Shown: in pieces, positions 30,551 to 40,580 of the stretch | How positions within the stretch are numbered: the stretch's first letter is position 1 | Layout of the letters: every line of letters starts with the position of its first letter | Origin: Nannochloropsis oceanica | Taxonomy: Eukaryota; Sar; Eustigmatophyceae; Eustigmatales; Monodopsidaceae | Assembly (NCBI GenBank): GCA_004519485.1 | Contig: CP038126.1 | Coordinates: forward strand, 1 to 64,000 | DNA: 64,000 nt | Direction: 5' to 3' | The notes under the pieces: model-generated | The model's database searches: none | Seen by the model: the letters and a program-made list of their open reading frames with translations, nothing else | What the model was told of the DNA's origin: nothing | Program-made: the position numbers and the translations under genes

Positions 30551-32875
30551 ATGATGGAGGGGCGTTACCTCCACCTCCTGTTCTTTGCCCTGCTTCCGAC
30601 ATGTCTTGATGCCTTCGTCTTTACCTCCTCCATACTTCCCCGCCCACCATCAAGACTAGCCTCGACCTCAGCCGTCGTCGTTACCCCTGTCGCCATCAAT
30701 GCCGAACGTCAACATCTCCCGCGACTCCAAACTCTGGACTATACCACGATGGTACTTGTGGCCCAAGAAATGAAAGAGCAGCTAATACCAGGCCGCGTCG
30801 AGAACGTCATCCAACAAGACGACTTCAGCCTCTTGTTCCAGATGCGGTGCGTGGATGCCTTCACCTGGCTCTTGGTCTGTTGGCAGCCTGAGGCTGCACG
30901 AGTATGTCTGCAAAAGGATGGACCCAATGGCATTGGTGGCGGTGACAAGAAGAAGAAGAGGGGGGGTCGGGGAGGGGGCGGTGGGGGCGGAGGCGGAGGA
31001 ATCTCGGGCTCGGCCTTGTACAGCCTCCCTGGTCAGCTTAAGGGCTTTCTGCAGCTTAAGACGCTCATAAATGTGGTAATTCCACTTCCTGGGGAACGAA
31101 TTGTGGTTTTTGAATTTGCGGACCGTCTGACCGACACGACTCCCACGCACAAGTTTGTGGTTGAGATCATGGGTCGGCGGAGCAACGTCATGCTTGTCGA
31201 TGGAAATGACGACTCTGTCCTTGCGTGTGGCTACCAGGTGTCGCCATCCAAGTCCGTGCGCTCTGTTTCAATTGGTCAACGCTACACACTTCCGCCACCT
31301 CTCACTGCGCCAATGCCACCGCCCTTGCCCGAGGACCCAGAGGCTCTTCGGGCTTACGAAACAGAGTTTCTGCGGCGGATAACGCTCGTGCCATCATACC
31401 CATTGCCCAAGGCCCTCATTTCAGCCTACCGTGGATTCAGTCCGCAACTTGTTGAGACGATGGCCGCCGCGGTTGGCGTCAACGAAGCGGGCACCACGCT
31501 GGTGGGCAAGGTGGCACCTGAAGCGCTCGAGCGCCTTGTCCGCGGACCGCTCAACCACTGGGTGAAAGTCGTCGTCATGCGCGACGCCCGGGCTCTAGCC
31601 GATAATAAGGGTGGACTCAATGCGGATAGGACGCGTTATACACCCATCTTGTTCGATTCTCAAGTCGGGTGGCGGCCCGTGCCTTCTGTCCTAGCGCTGA
31701 TCGAAGGCTACTACACAGCTTATCTGGAACGGCAAGAGCTTCGGGACCTACAACGCAAGGGCCTCAGCCGAGTCCAGGCCGTGCTCCAGCGACTGCAACG
31801 TACTCGTCAGGAATTCCAGCGACAGCTCGATGCTGCGGCTGAGGAGCAGGTGGCCAAGCTGCAGACCAAGGCGGATTTGCTCACCACGTATGCATACAGC
31901 TGGAAGGAGGGCGACGCCGAGTGTGTGTGCTTGGATTTTGATACAGGGGCCGAGGTTCGTATTCCTCTTAAGCCAGGAAACTCTGCGGCAGATGAGGCCC
32001 AAGCTGCGTACAATCGGATTCGTAAGCTCAAGCGAAGTGTCGACGCCGTGTTGCCCTTGTTGCAGAAGATTGATCTCAAAGTGGCCTACGTTGAGGAGCT
32101 GGAGTCGAGCATTCAGCAGCTTGGGGACGAGGGGATTGCTGGGTCTGCAGCAGCAGATAGATACGGGATGAGTATCCGCAGTCGCACTCTTACTCAAGAT
32201 TTGACAGTGATGCGGGAGATCGCCGAGGAGCTGGGCATAGATGGGCCTGGTGGCAGTGGAAGTGGGACGACGACTTTTTTTTCAACCATTCTTAATCGGC
32301 TCTCCTTGCCGGGGGGCGAGGGGCAACAAGAGAATGTGGCAAAAAAAACTAAAGGCAACAAAAAGCCGACAGGAAGAGGCAAAGCCGGCAGTAGTAAAGG
32401 CGGAAAAGCCAAGGCAAAAAGAGGTGGGAGCGGTGGAAACGCGCCTGCAAGCATGGCCATCCAATCCTTCCGACCCCCAGCCTTGTCCGACGAATCGTCA
32501 ACCCCGCTTAAAATTTACGTTGGGCGCAACAGCAAGCAGAATGACTACGTTACCTTCACTCTGGCGCGCGACCACGAGCTTTGGTTCCACGCGCAGGGCG
32601 TCCCAGGCGCACATTGTCTTATGCGCTGTGATCCCGGGGTAGAAGTCAGCGACGCCAATATGCAGTTCGCAGCGGATCTTGCCGCCTATTTTAGCAAGGC
32701 GCGTGGGGCAGGCCAAGTGCCAGTGCTATGGACTTCGCCAAAGAACCTCAAGCGCGTTGTGGGTGGCGGGCCAGGCATGGTCCAAGTAAGTAAGGAGAAA
32801 GTACTGTGGGGCAGGCCTTCAGAAGGGGAACAGATTGTGCGAAAGCAGGAGGAAGATGACAATGACAACAGCTAG
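30551..32875 (+). CDS. Plastid-targeted RqcH/NEMF (NFACT) homolog
   Basis: Single exon, 774 aa from ATG 30551 (ATG 30554 is the alternative). The first 17 or so residues after the start are a signal peptide ending LPTCLDAF, followed by VFTSSILPRPPSRLASTSA, a basic Ser-rich transit-peptide stretch: the bipartite signal with Phe at +1 that sends proteins into complex plastids. The mature part has NFACT-N (YTTMVLVAQEMKEQLIPGRV, then FVVEIMGRRSNVMLVDGND), long coiled coils in the middle (about 390-530) and NFACT-R (about 650-750) with HELWFHAQGVPGAHCLMR. Bacterial RqcH and eukaryotic NEMF/Rqc2 bind stalled 50S/60S-peptidyl-tRNA and add C-terminal tails that mark the nascent chain for decay. The plastid location points to rescue of plastid ribosomes; this is inferred from the signal. 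Confidence 0.87.
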   Translation: MMEGRYLHLLFFALLPTCLDAFVFTSSILPRPPSRLASTSAVVVTPVAINAERQHLPRLQTLDYTTMVLVAQEMKEQLIPGRVENVIQQDDFSLLFQMRCVDAFTWLLVCWQPEAARVCLQKDGPNGIGGGDKKKKRGGRGGGGGGGGGGISGSALYSLPGQLKGFLQLKTLINVVIPLPGERIVVFEFADRLTDTTPTHKFVVEIMGRRSNVMLVDGNDDSVLACGYQVSPSKSVRSVSIGQRYTLPPPLTAPMPPPLPEDPEALRAYETEFLRRITLVPSYPLPKALISAYRGFSPQLVETMAAAVGVNEAGTTLVGKVAPEALERLVRGPLNHWVKVVVMRDARALADNKGGLNADRTRYTPILFDSQVGWRPVPSVLALIEGYYTAYLERQELRDLQRKGLSRVQAVLQRLQRTRQEFQRQLDAAAEEQVAKLQTKADLLTTYAYSWKEGDAECVCLDFDTGAEVRIPLKPGNSAADEAQAAYNRIRKLKRSVDAVLPLLQKIDLKVAYVEELESSIQQLGDEGIAGSAAADRYGMSIRSRTLTQDLTVMREIAEELGIDGPGGSGSGTTTFFSTILNRLSLPGGEGQQENVAKKTKGNKKPTGRGKAGSSKGGKAKAKRGGSGGNAPASMAIQSFRPPALSDESSTPLKIYVGRNSKQNDYVTFTLARDHELWFHAQGVPGAHCLMRCDPGVEVSDANMQFAADLAAYFSKARGAGQVPVLWTSPKNLKRVVGGGPGMVQVSKEKVLWGRPSEGEQIVRKQEEDDNDNS

Positions 32876-33077
32876 TTATGCGCAATATGATTTGCACAAA
32901 ACAAGTAAAGTAATAAAAGTATCCAGGGTCAAACCGAAGAGCTCACACAGTCGAACACGTATTCTGTTTTTGGGTGCCTCATCTATGTTTTTCCTTTCCT
33001 TTCTACCGAGATAATTTTGTATCACTCCTGATCCTCTGCCATTTAATCTTCCTATGTTGAATAGATCACTTCTCTAT

Positions 33078-34951
33078 TCAGTGGAGGCGCACAGGCGTGT
33101 GAGTCTCTTGGTTGCAGCTCCACACCTCGACGCATGGATAGAACTCCTTGAGCAAGACTTCGGCTGCTTTCACGGGATTGCAAATCAGCTTGCCGTTCGG
33201 TCCCACACACTCGTTTCGGAGGCTCACGCTCGCTACTCCTTCAGCGGTGACGCGCTCTTGACCATCCTGGGGCAAGAGTTCTCGCATAACAATTGCCGGA
33301 GTGTGGGGTGGGTGAGGCTGGGTAGGAGGGCGCGTAAAGTGGATGAGCACGTCATTGTGGCCGTCGTAAAGACCGCACTTTTTGGCCAGCTCGACATCAG
33401 TTGCAGCCACCAAATTATATCGACGATCCCAATTGCCACCCGTGGAGTCTTCAGTGTAGTGGCTTCGAATGTCAGTGTCGCTGACAGTGTCGTAGGAGGG
33501 ATACAAAGGTGTAGCGTCTGCGGTCGTAAATGAGACGTACCGAGAATCGTAGTCGGCCGTGTCTGCCACTCGGATTTGATCAAACAAGCCGAAGGCTGTT
33601 CGTGGTAGCCTGCCAGTAATTCGCACCACATACTGTTTTTTCGTTATCTCTTTTGGCATGCACCAGAATATGTAGTTCTCGTTGTTATTGCGGACCGCAA
33701 CTCCGCGGCGGATTATGGGGTTCTGATCCGGATCAAACAGCGAAAAATCCGTGGCGTTGCAATCCGCGCCTAGATGTAGCTGCGAAGGCCACCAGCGGCT
33801 GAATCTGACGTTTAAATTTTCTATAAAGTCCTTTTCTTGATCTTGAAACTCGTCCGAGCAACTTCGCACAACCTCCCACTTCCCTTTTATATGGTTTAAA
33901 ATCTCCACTACGGGCATGTCCACAAAGCCCCACTCGCGGTTCCTCCCGCTGCGGTCCTTGCCTTCTCGTGGGTCCAACGACTGGAGTCGAAATACCAAGA
34001 GGGCATAAACCGATGTAGAGCCAGGAGGAAGCGCAGCCATTTCATTCTGGTATCCCCTCTTTCCATCCTTGGTCAAGTAAATCTCGTACGAGCCCATGTC
34101 AGCCTCGGTTGTGCTCAGGTCGTTAAAGGGGTTCTTCCCCGAGGAAGGTCGAATCTGCGTATCATGTAAAGTCGTAACCGACTGCAGTCTAGAATCATAC
34201 GTTGTGAAGCTGAAGTAGCGCACGTAAGGATACCTGCCACGGATTCGGTACACCTCTTCCTGGTCGTAGGGAAGCGGAGTGGGTGCGGGCAATGGAGCCG
34301 GAGTTTGCTTATGACGGTGCATGTGCTGACCGAGCCGCTTAGCCTGCTGCTGGCGCTGTTGCTGTTGGCTGTAGGCGTTTGAGGCAAACACAAAGCCTTG
34401 CACATTATACTGGATGTTCATATCAGGGAGGAAGGGCTTCTCGTCTTGGGGCGACAGCACGGGAGACCAGGCACAGTTCACCAGTCGGTCAGCCCGGTAC
34501 AGCAATTGCACCGTCGGTGGGCGGGTCATGTTCATCGAAACCATGGTAGGGTGCAAATTTAACTTCTTGAACGCTTTGTCAGTGTCCTCGTTCTCGCTGA
34601 CACTTGCAGAAATCCCAAACTCGGCGAGCTCATCAGTAGCAAGAACAGCATCTCCTCCTTGGACACTGTGTGCGATAGAAATTGGAGTGTAATAGGATTG
34701 ATATGAGATGATTGATGAAGGCTCAAAGGGGGCATAGGTAAAGTAGTCCGAGCCACCTCCGATGGAAAGCGCAGGTACCCCGGGCTCGATGGACGAAACA
34801 AATCAGGTCCAAATACACACCTGACTAGGACTCGGGAGGAAGACAACAAGGCAAGACTGACAAGGAGCCAAAAGGACCACAGTTTACTGATGATGACACG
34901 GTGCTGAGAACAACGCGGAGGGGCTATCGGCATGTTTGCTTGCTTGCTCAT
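33078..34951 (-). CDS. Secreted protein of unknown function (whole copy of a duplicated 5' end)
   Basis: A long minus-strand exon runs from about 34789 to the stop at 33078 (about 570 codons), preceded by a short exon giving a signal peptide: MPIAPPRC... followed by LWSFWLLVSLALLSSS. The start is ATG 34933 or 34951; the second copy has lost the outer ATG, which favours 34933. The intron between them is only about 32-41 bases; its donor is uncertain (GTCAGG or GTATTT, both phase 0). The mature protein starts PGVPALSIGGGSDYFTYAPF. Family-like segments are RGRYPYVRYFSFTTYDSRLQ, a Gln-rich run, NENYIFWCMP and a C-terminus with CVGPNGKLICNP and CVEVWSC that suggests disulfides. I do not recognise the family with certainty; the FSF[QT]TYD motif also occurs in DUF1254-like secreted proteins. 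Its first 1.55 kb, including the upstream region, is duplicated at 50714-52268. Confidence 0.7.
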
Positions 34952-36010
34952 GGGACTTTGGCGCGGGCTGGTATATGTCTGTGTGAGGGTGGGTAGGCAG
35001 ATCGGAGGATACCTGGGTTCGTGCGATGAGTTCAAGTCGATGGAGGGGGGTGCGACACAGGGGCTGAGGCCACAATAAACATAGACCCCGATATGCGGTA
35101 CACGTCCTCATGAATGGTCCAGTGCACGGCTCGAAAGGAAGGAAAAACCGTGCGTGAGGTTCACGAGGAATTTATACTCCGGGGATCGAAAGCAACGGAC
35201 ACATTTCTTATCATGAAAGGCCTACCCTAATAAAGTGCCTGTCATGTGACCTCCAAGCTCATATGACCTTACCGTGGCTTGACACTTTTTCGCACTAATG
35301 TTCCTTTACTTCTCTTTCCCGCTCTCCAGGTGCGCCGTCTTTCCGCCTGTAGCCCACCTTCGGATCCAGTCGTCTCCACGTCGCCCCGTCGCCCTCTTCC
35401 CCCTGACTCACCTGCTGCAGTGACCAGAGGCATCGGCAACATTATCATGTTTTACACAACCACCTCTACCGTAGCTAGAGTCTTGTTGGCATACTTATGC
35501 ATCTTCCCATGCACCCATGCCTTTGTCGTACCCCTTACCAGCAACTTCCAGCCCCTCAGAACCAGCCTCCAGGCTGCCCCCTCCTCCTCTCCCAGCACCG
35601 GCATCAAGAAGCCAACGCTCGATTCGAGCATGCCCTGGGACCTTTCTGTCGTCATAAAAAAAGAGGGATACGCGGACATTCAAGCAGATCTCCGGCTTCG
35701 ATTCGTCGCAGAGCCCGGTCACGAGCCACCACATGGCCGGATCTTTGTCGAGCGGGACCAACGGGCACTTATCGCACGAATGACGAGGGTTTTGCACTGA
35801 CTCCCTTCCCGGCATGGACTCTCAGCGAGGATAAAGATGATAAGCAATGGGGCCTGTGGATATGGGGCCTATTTGCCAAGCTGCTGTTTCCCTACTTGTA
35901 CATGACTCTGCCTGTGCTGGACGAGTGTTTGGCCGATGTGGTAGGGGAGGACGGGGAGAAGAGATGCGGTCGGTGTTTGGGGGGATGAGCATTCCAGGCA
36001 GGCGGTTGGA
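34462..36010. repeat. Segmental duplication, copy 1 (1.55 kb, direct; partner 50714-52268)
   Basis: Near-identical to 50714-52268 at a constant offset of 16252 over the first 1.3 kb, with scattered substitutions and a few small indels toward the right end. It holds the 5' part of the secreted-protein gene (minus), the intervening 500-bp divergent promoter region and most of the plastid-protein gene (plus). Homology starts at GGAGACCAGGCACAG on the left and ends after GGCGGTTGGA on the right. Confidence 0.93.
35447..36010 (+). pseudogene. Truncated, frameshifted copy of the plastid-targeted protein at 51699-52442
   Basis: Starts with the same ATG context and bipartite signal (VLLAYLCIFPCTHAFVVPLT) as the intact copy. 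A one-base loss near 35775 (ATCGCACG against ATCGACACG) shifts the frame, which then stops at 35798-35800. The region corresponding to KRKEMR has a further gap, and homology ends at about 36010, so the last 60 or so codons are missing. A truncated 118-aa product with the targeting signal could still be made, but is unlikely to be functional. Confidence 0.85.
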
Positions 36011-36571
36011 AGAGGCCATGCCCGACCCCTCTCCTCCACCCCTGTACCTGCAGCCGCATCACCAGCAGCAGCATTAGCTACAGTAGCAGCAGCCTGACTG
36101 GTACCTGACGACGTTGGCACGGCGGATAATCCCCTTGTGATTCACAAGAGAGAAGACAGGCAGTTTGCCTATCCTTTCTACGGGCACACGCAGCAGCTGG
36201 CCAAGAGCACGCGGTATCAAATACAAAGGCGGCATCGGGGACGAAGTGTCATCGACCGCACATGCACGACCACGGGCTCGGCCAAGGGTACAGCACCGTA
36301 AGCGGACAGGTCCGTGGCGTTGACAAGGTATGCCATGGATGTGACATCCAGGGTCTCAGAGGCACAGTCATTGGCCATTACCACGGCCTGAAAATGTTCT
36401 TGGAGCTCTTTTTGAAGTCGAAGTCCACTCAGTAGATGACCGTTGCCCATCCGGATACTGGATGCTCTGCGCAGGGGAGAGACGCGGGACAGGCGGGCCT
36501 TCAGCTTGACCACGGACAAACCAGCGGGCAGCTCAAGCTTATTCAATCAGATAGAGGCGTCGAAACATCAC
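36011..36571 (-). other. Unassigned block with one open minus-strand frame (36217-36546)
   Basis: It begins at the right edge of duplication copy 1. A 109-codon minus-strand frame contains LQKELQEHFQAVVMANDCAS and TSMAYLVNATDLSAYGAVPL, which read as plausible protein but match no family I know. It lies directly beyond the tail of fossil copy B, on the same strand. It may be a gene relic. Confidence 0.3.
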
Positions 36572-36719
36572 TACAGACTATACAGAAAGTTATGTAAGTT
36601 TTTTGCTCTTTTTACTTTTTTGGGGTTTTAATCACCATTACGAGCCTTGCCACCGGCACATTGACATCTCCTTCCATCATAATTTGAGCACCAAAATAAG
36701 CCCGCCCCGCATGACGGGC
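36572..36719 (-). mobile_element. Fossil of a dispersed repeat (copy B)
   Basis: Minus-strand match to copy A at 14003-14151: CGTCATGCGGGG, GTGATTAAAACCCC, AAAAAAGTAAAAAGAGC and ACATAACTTTCTGTA in the same order and spacing. The open frame that ends in the element's conserved Lys-Lys-stop extends upstream to about 36821, so this copy may be longer than copy A. Family unknown; old and incomplete. It lies 0.6 kb inside the left junction of the 14.7-kb segment bounded by the duplication. Confidence 0.6.
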
Positions 36720-36821
36720 ATCATTCCCTACTTCTTCGTACGCACTATTTGATCTGAAAGGGTCATTGGCGAATTCAACTACATGGAAAATCGACAATAA
36801 GGAAAAGTGATACACTTTCAT

Positions 36822-38330
36822 AGGTTTGAGGGAAGGATGTTGTTGTCATCGATCGGGGGGACTTTCATCTTTTCCGTCGGGATGAAGGGTGTGCGCGCAC
36901 GCTCTTCTCATTACTACCCGTCTGCAATACTGCAGGTATTTGAGTATCCTACTCACAATCTTATTTTAATTCCACTGAACTAATCTGGTCACTTATCCCG
37001 ACGAAGATAAGGAAAGAGGAGGTACGGAAAGAGGTGGTGGAGTGTCTGAGGGTGTAAATTGACAAGTAGGTGATGGTGCCCGGTTAGAAGGAAGGGAGGG
37101 AGGAAGGGAGGTAGGGAGACAAAAAGCAAAAGAGCGCATTCCGATGCGGCTTACTGACAGAAAACAAGTCGTCTTATTGTGTTCCTAAATTATCCTTTTT
37201 CTTAAAATCAAAGTCTTGTTATAGACGCGAGGATTGAAGATGCAAACGGACAGAAGACATCGATGTACGCCCGTAATAGTTTGCATTGTGAGCCACTTGC
37301 GCGCGGCCGATCTTAGCTTTTTCCCTCTTCTTCCCCCCTCTTTTTTTCCTTTCTTCCGTAAAGGTATGCACTGCTATTTCGGCTTCTCTCCTCCATTCCT
37401 TTCACCCTTGCTCCATCCTGTAGACCACCCTCAGGTCCCATTTTACGATGGGACATTACATATCTGATTGCTAGATAACTCTCGGAAAGGTGGGCGGGAT
37501 ACACTTTACATATTGGTTGCTGTAAATTCTGTCGTCCGGGAAGGGTCGTCATGCGTTACTTCCTACAATCATTCATAAGGCTGATAAGCGAAATCAATGT
37601 CTTGAGAATGGTAGAGTGGATCATGCTCTCTCAATAGGCGCTATGTGCTCCAGCGTCTCCAAGCGGCCGGGTTGGGGATGGCCAGTGGTCGGAGGGTCTG
37701 CGAAAGCCGTCGGCTGCGGGGTGTGCGGTGAACACTTCTTTTCGTAGATAGTCGAGTGCTACCTTGTGAGTAGGACCGAGTTGACGCATTGTTAATCAAA
37801 GAAAATGAAAAGACAAATGGTGCGTGGTACGCCATGAAGAGGCATCCCCAGCCAGAGGCAAACGGCAATAATGGAACCACATTAATACATCGCAATTTTT
37901 TTCATCTTTTTCGTGGAACCACTTTTCTGAGATGGGACACGTCTCAGCGTAGTCTTCTTTGCCGTAATTCTTCCTGTTTGTATACACCAAAACACACACG
38001 AGCACAGACACGCACACTTTTCAGTCTTCTCCGGATCATCACCCACACTAGGTCCTCGTCATTTCCATTCAAAAGTTTGCCTTCGATTCCCCCATCAAGC
38101 ACGCACTTCCTCTATCGAATAAATCCAACTTCTTCCAGGCGATCACTGTCCAACTCTCCGTTTTGTCTCTTGTCGTCCTTCTTCCTCCGACCTCGTGCCT
38201 CATACTGCCTCATACTCTCAAATTTTCCGAGGGGGAGACAAATACAAAATTTGTTTGCATTTCTTTGTTTGTTCAAAATTCCATTCCTCTTCTCTTATCT
38301 TTTCTCCTAATTTTCTTCTCCCTTTCTCTT
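36822..38330. other. Intergenic, no gene recognised
   Basis: 1.5 kb. Open frames at 37234-37467, 37641-37895 and 37789-38310 have no family features, and codon use does not resemble the neighbours. The last 300 bases are pyrimidine-rich and probably DUR3 3' flank. Confidence 0.5.
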
Positions 38331-40580
38331 TTAACCAACCACGGTTGCTTTGGCAGGTATAATCTCCTCAACCGTACCCTCCACCACCCTCTCCGTACTC
38401 CCCACCTTCCCCCCTCCCCCCAAATCAGTCCACATTCCCATCACCACCTGCTTGATGGCCTCCTTGCTCTCGGCCAATGGCATGACCGTTATGATGACCG
38501 AAGACAGGCACCCCCACAGGATTCCTATCCACACCCACAGGCTAAAATAAGGTAATGAGAATGGAGCCCCCGCCGGGAGCGACAATAGCGGCCACAACAA
38601 CAGCATCACGACACTGAAAAACACGCCCCACTTCAACACAAATTTTTTTGCCTCCCTCAACCGCTTGGGGTCCATTTCCGCCTCCATGACAGCATCCACC
38701 ACAGCCGCAGCCGTTGTCGTCCTCCCTCCCTCTCTCCCTCCAACCACCACTACCTCTTCGTCCCCTTCCCCCTCCACCTGTGTCTCATCCAACTTCCCCA
38801 CCCCCTCCCCGATTCCTTGCAGGGCCCGAGTGTCCGACCAATCATATTCGTCCGGCCAGATCAGCCCATACCCTGTCGTCAATCCCATACTCACCAAGAT
38901 CGCTACCAAATTCCCCACCAACATCGGAATCGATTCCCCCGTCGTCTCCAGCGTCAGTCCCGCATCTCCAGCAGTAGCAGCCGCCGTGCCTAGCCACGCC
39001 GCCACCGCCACCACCATCCCTCCCACCGCACCAAGGATAGCTCCCTGGGCAGAAGCCTTCCTCCACAACAGGCATGCGGCAATAGGAAAGACTGCCGAGC
39101 CCACTAACACCCCCATCAGCAGATACACATACCCCAGCGCCAACCCCACGATCTCCAACAGAGCAGCCAATACCCCCATGAGGAGACCAAAACCCACTAC
39201 ACACCACCTGGATGCCTTGAGCAGCTCGTCACCGCTGGCATTTGGACGAAGATAAGCCTTGTACACGTCATACGTCAAGAGGGAAGACACGGCAATCAGC
39301 TCCGCGGACCCGCAGGAGGTCACCGCCATAAATACCATTAGCAGCATCAACACCCCTCCCCCCGTCCCGAGCAACTCTACCGCAGAAGCGACTGGCACCA
39401 GACCGGCATTTGCTTGCGCCGCAGTCAAGGGAAGCTCGAGGGCGAGACAAGCCAGACCAAGGGAAGTAGCTAAAGCAAAGGGAATGGCGAACCAACACAA
39501 CCCCCCAAGTAGATATCCCTTGACGGCAGCACTGGGCCGAGCAGCAATTGCCGCCTGCCAATAGGACTGATCGACAAACACTGTACCGAAGTTGCCCACG
39601 AGATTGATAATCGCGAACATCATCCCTCCCTGTGAAAACATGGTGAGAGAACTCCCTTCCCGATTCCCAATCACCGGGCCACAGGCCGACACACCGCTGC
39701 CGCCGGTGGAGCCAGCGAGAAAGCCACGACTAGCACATTCTTCGACAGTGTAGGAATTAAGGCGGATGAGGCGACTGTGAACGTCCGATATGGAGCCCAG
39801 CTGGCTGCGCCCCCCGGGGAGGGGGTAGAGGTATACGGCGACGATGAAGACGATAAGGACGGCGTGGAGGATGATGGTGTGCAGGTAGTTGGACAGGAAG
39901 GTGGCGGCCAGGCCGTCGGCGAAGGTGTAGGTGATGATGCCCAGGGGGATGAGGAAAGCAGCCACGTAGACGCTCAAGCCTGTCATGGCTTCTATAGTGG
40001 CCGCCCCTCCCAGCAACAGCATGGCCGTCACAAGCATGTTGGTCAGGAGGCAGAAGGCGAGAAAAACCTTGTGCGCCGTGCTGCCCCACCGTGCGCGAAT
40101 GATCTCACAGACAGTGTGTGCGTTCGGGGCCTTACGCTTGATTTCGATTGAAAGGATGCCAAAGAGTAAAATCTGCACAGCCGCCCCCGCCCCGTACCAA
40201 AAGGGACCAGAAACTCCATACTGCCAGGCTACGTTGCTGCTTTGTAAGAGGGTGGCAGCCCAGGTCCACTGCGAGCAGACAACGGCGGCAATTAAGCCCG
40301 TCTTGACAGTACGCCCGGCGGTGTTAAAATGCTCGCTCGATTGCTCGGTCCCACTGTAGCGATTCTCTAGCCACACAAGGAGAGTAGTAAGGAGACTAAA
40401 GACGGCACCAAAGCCCAGGCAAATTGCCCAGCCAATGCCTTCCGCGAGGGGGGGGGAGCTGCTAGCGCTGTTCCATCCTTCGGGGCTGCCCATGGCTTGC
40501 AAAATACTGTTGTGAAGCGGAGAAGGAGGAGAGGAGGAAGGGAGTGGTAGGGAAAGCGGGAGAAGGGAGAGGGTGTTCAT
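38331..40580 (-). CDS. DUR3: DUR3-type urea/proton (SLC5-family) active transporter
   Basis: Uninterrupted minus-strand frame of 749 aa from ATG 40578-40580; ATG 40491-40493 (MGSPEGWNS) is equally possible and gives 720 aa. About 15 hydrophobic segments fill residues 45-560 and 650-710. Family-like segments are IGWAICLGFGAVFSLLTTLL and WLENRYSGTEQSSEHFNTAG (plant DUR3: LGFGAFFALFTSLLVWLEKRY), VKTGLIAAVVCSQWTWAATL, LQSSNVAWQYGVSGPFWYGA, VDQSYWQAAIAARP and MVFMAVTSCGSAELIAVSSL. DUR3 proteins sit in the plasma membrane and import urea with H+ or Na+ under nitrogen limitation. A charged cytosolic loop at about 580-630 (EGEGDEEVVVVGG) is longer than in plants. There are no introns, unlike the flanking genes. 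Confidence 0.93.
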   Translation of the reverse strand: MNTLSLLPLSLPLPSSSPPSPLHNSILQAMGSPEGWNSASSSPPLAEGIGWAICLGFGAVFSLLTTLLVWLENRYSGTEQSSEHFNTAGRTVKTGLIAAVVCSQWTWAATLLQSSNVAWQYGVSGPFWYGAGAAVQILLFGILSIEIKRKAPNAHTVCEIIRARWGSTAHKVFLAFCLLTNMLVTAMLLLGGAATIEAMTGLSVYVAAFLIPLGIITYTFADGLAATFLSNYLHTIILHAVLIVFIVAVYLYPLPGGRSQLGSISDVHSRLIRLNSYTVEECASRGFLAGSTGGSGVSACGPVIGNREGSSLTMFSQGGMMFAIINLVGNFGTVFVDQSYWQAAIAARPSAAVKGYLLGGLCWFAIPFALATSLGLACLALELPLTAAQANAGLVPVASAVELLGTGGGVLMLLMVFMAVTSCGSAELIAVSSLLTYDVYKAYLRPNASGDELLKASRWCVVGFGLLMGVLAALLEIVGLALGYVYLLMGVLVGSAVFPIAACLLWRKASAQGAILGAVGGMVVAVAAWLGTAAATAGDAGLTLETTGESIPMLVGNLVAILVSMGLTTGYGLIWPDEYDWSDTRALQGIGEGVGKLDETQVEGEGDEEVVVVGGREGGRTTTAAAVVDAVMEAEMDPKRLREAKKFVLKWGVFFSVVMLLLWPLLSLPAGAPFSLPYFSLWVWIGILWGCLSSVIITVMPLAESKEAIKQVVMGMWTDLGGGGKVGSTERVVEGTVEEIIPAKATVVG

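Noticed and set aside
34559-35035. A 158-codon minus-strand frame as a separate gene
   Set aside because: Only its first part (signal peptide) is used; the rest is an alternate frame of the secreted-protein exon after a very short intron.
37789-38310. 173-codon plus-strand frame before the DUR3 stop
   Set aside because: Pyrimidine-rich composition, no domains, and antisense to the DUR3 3' flank.
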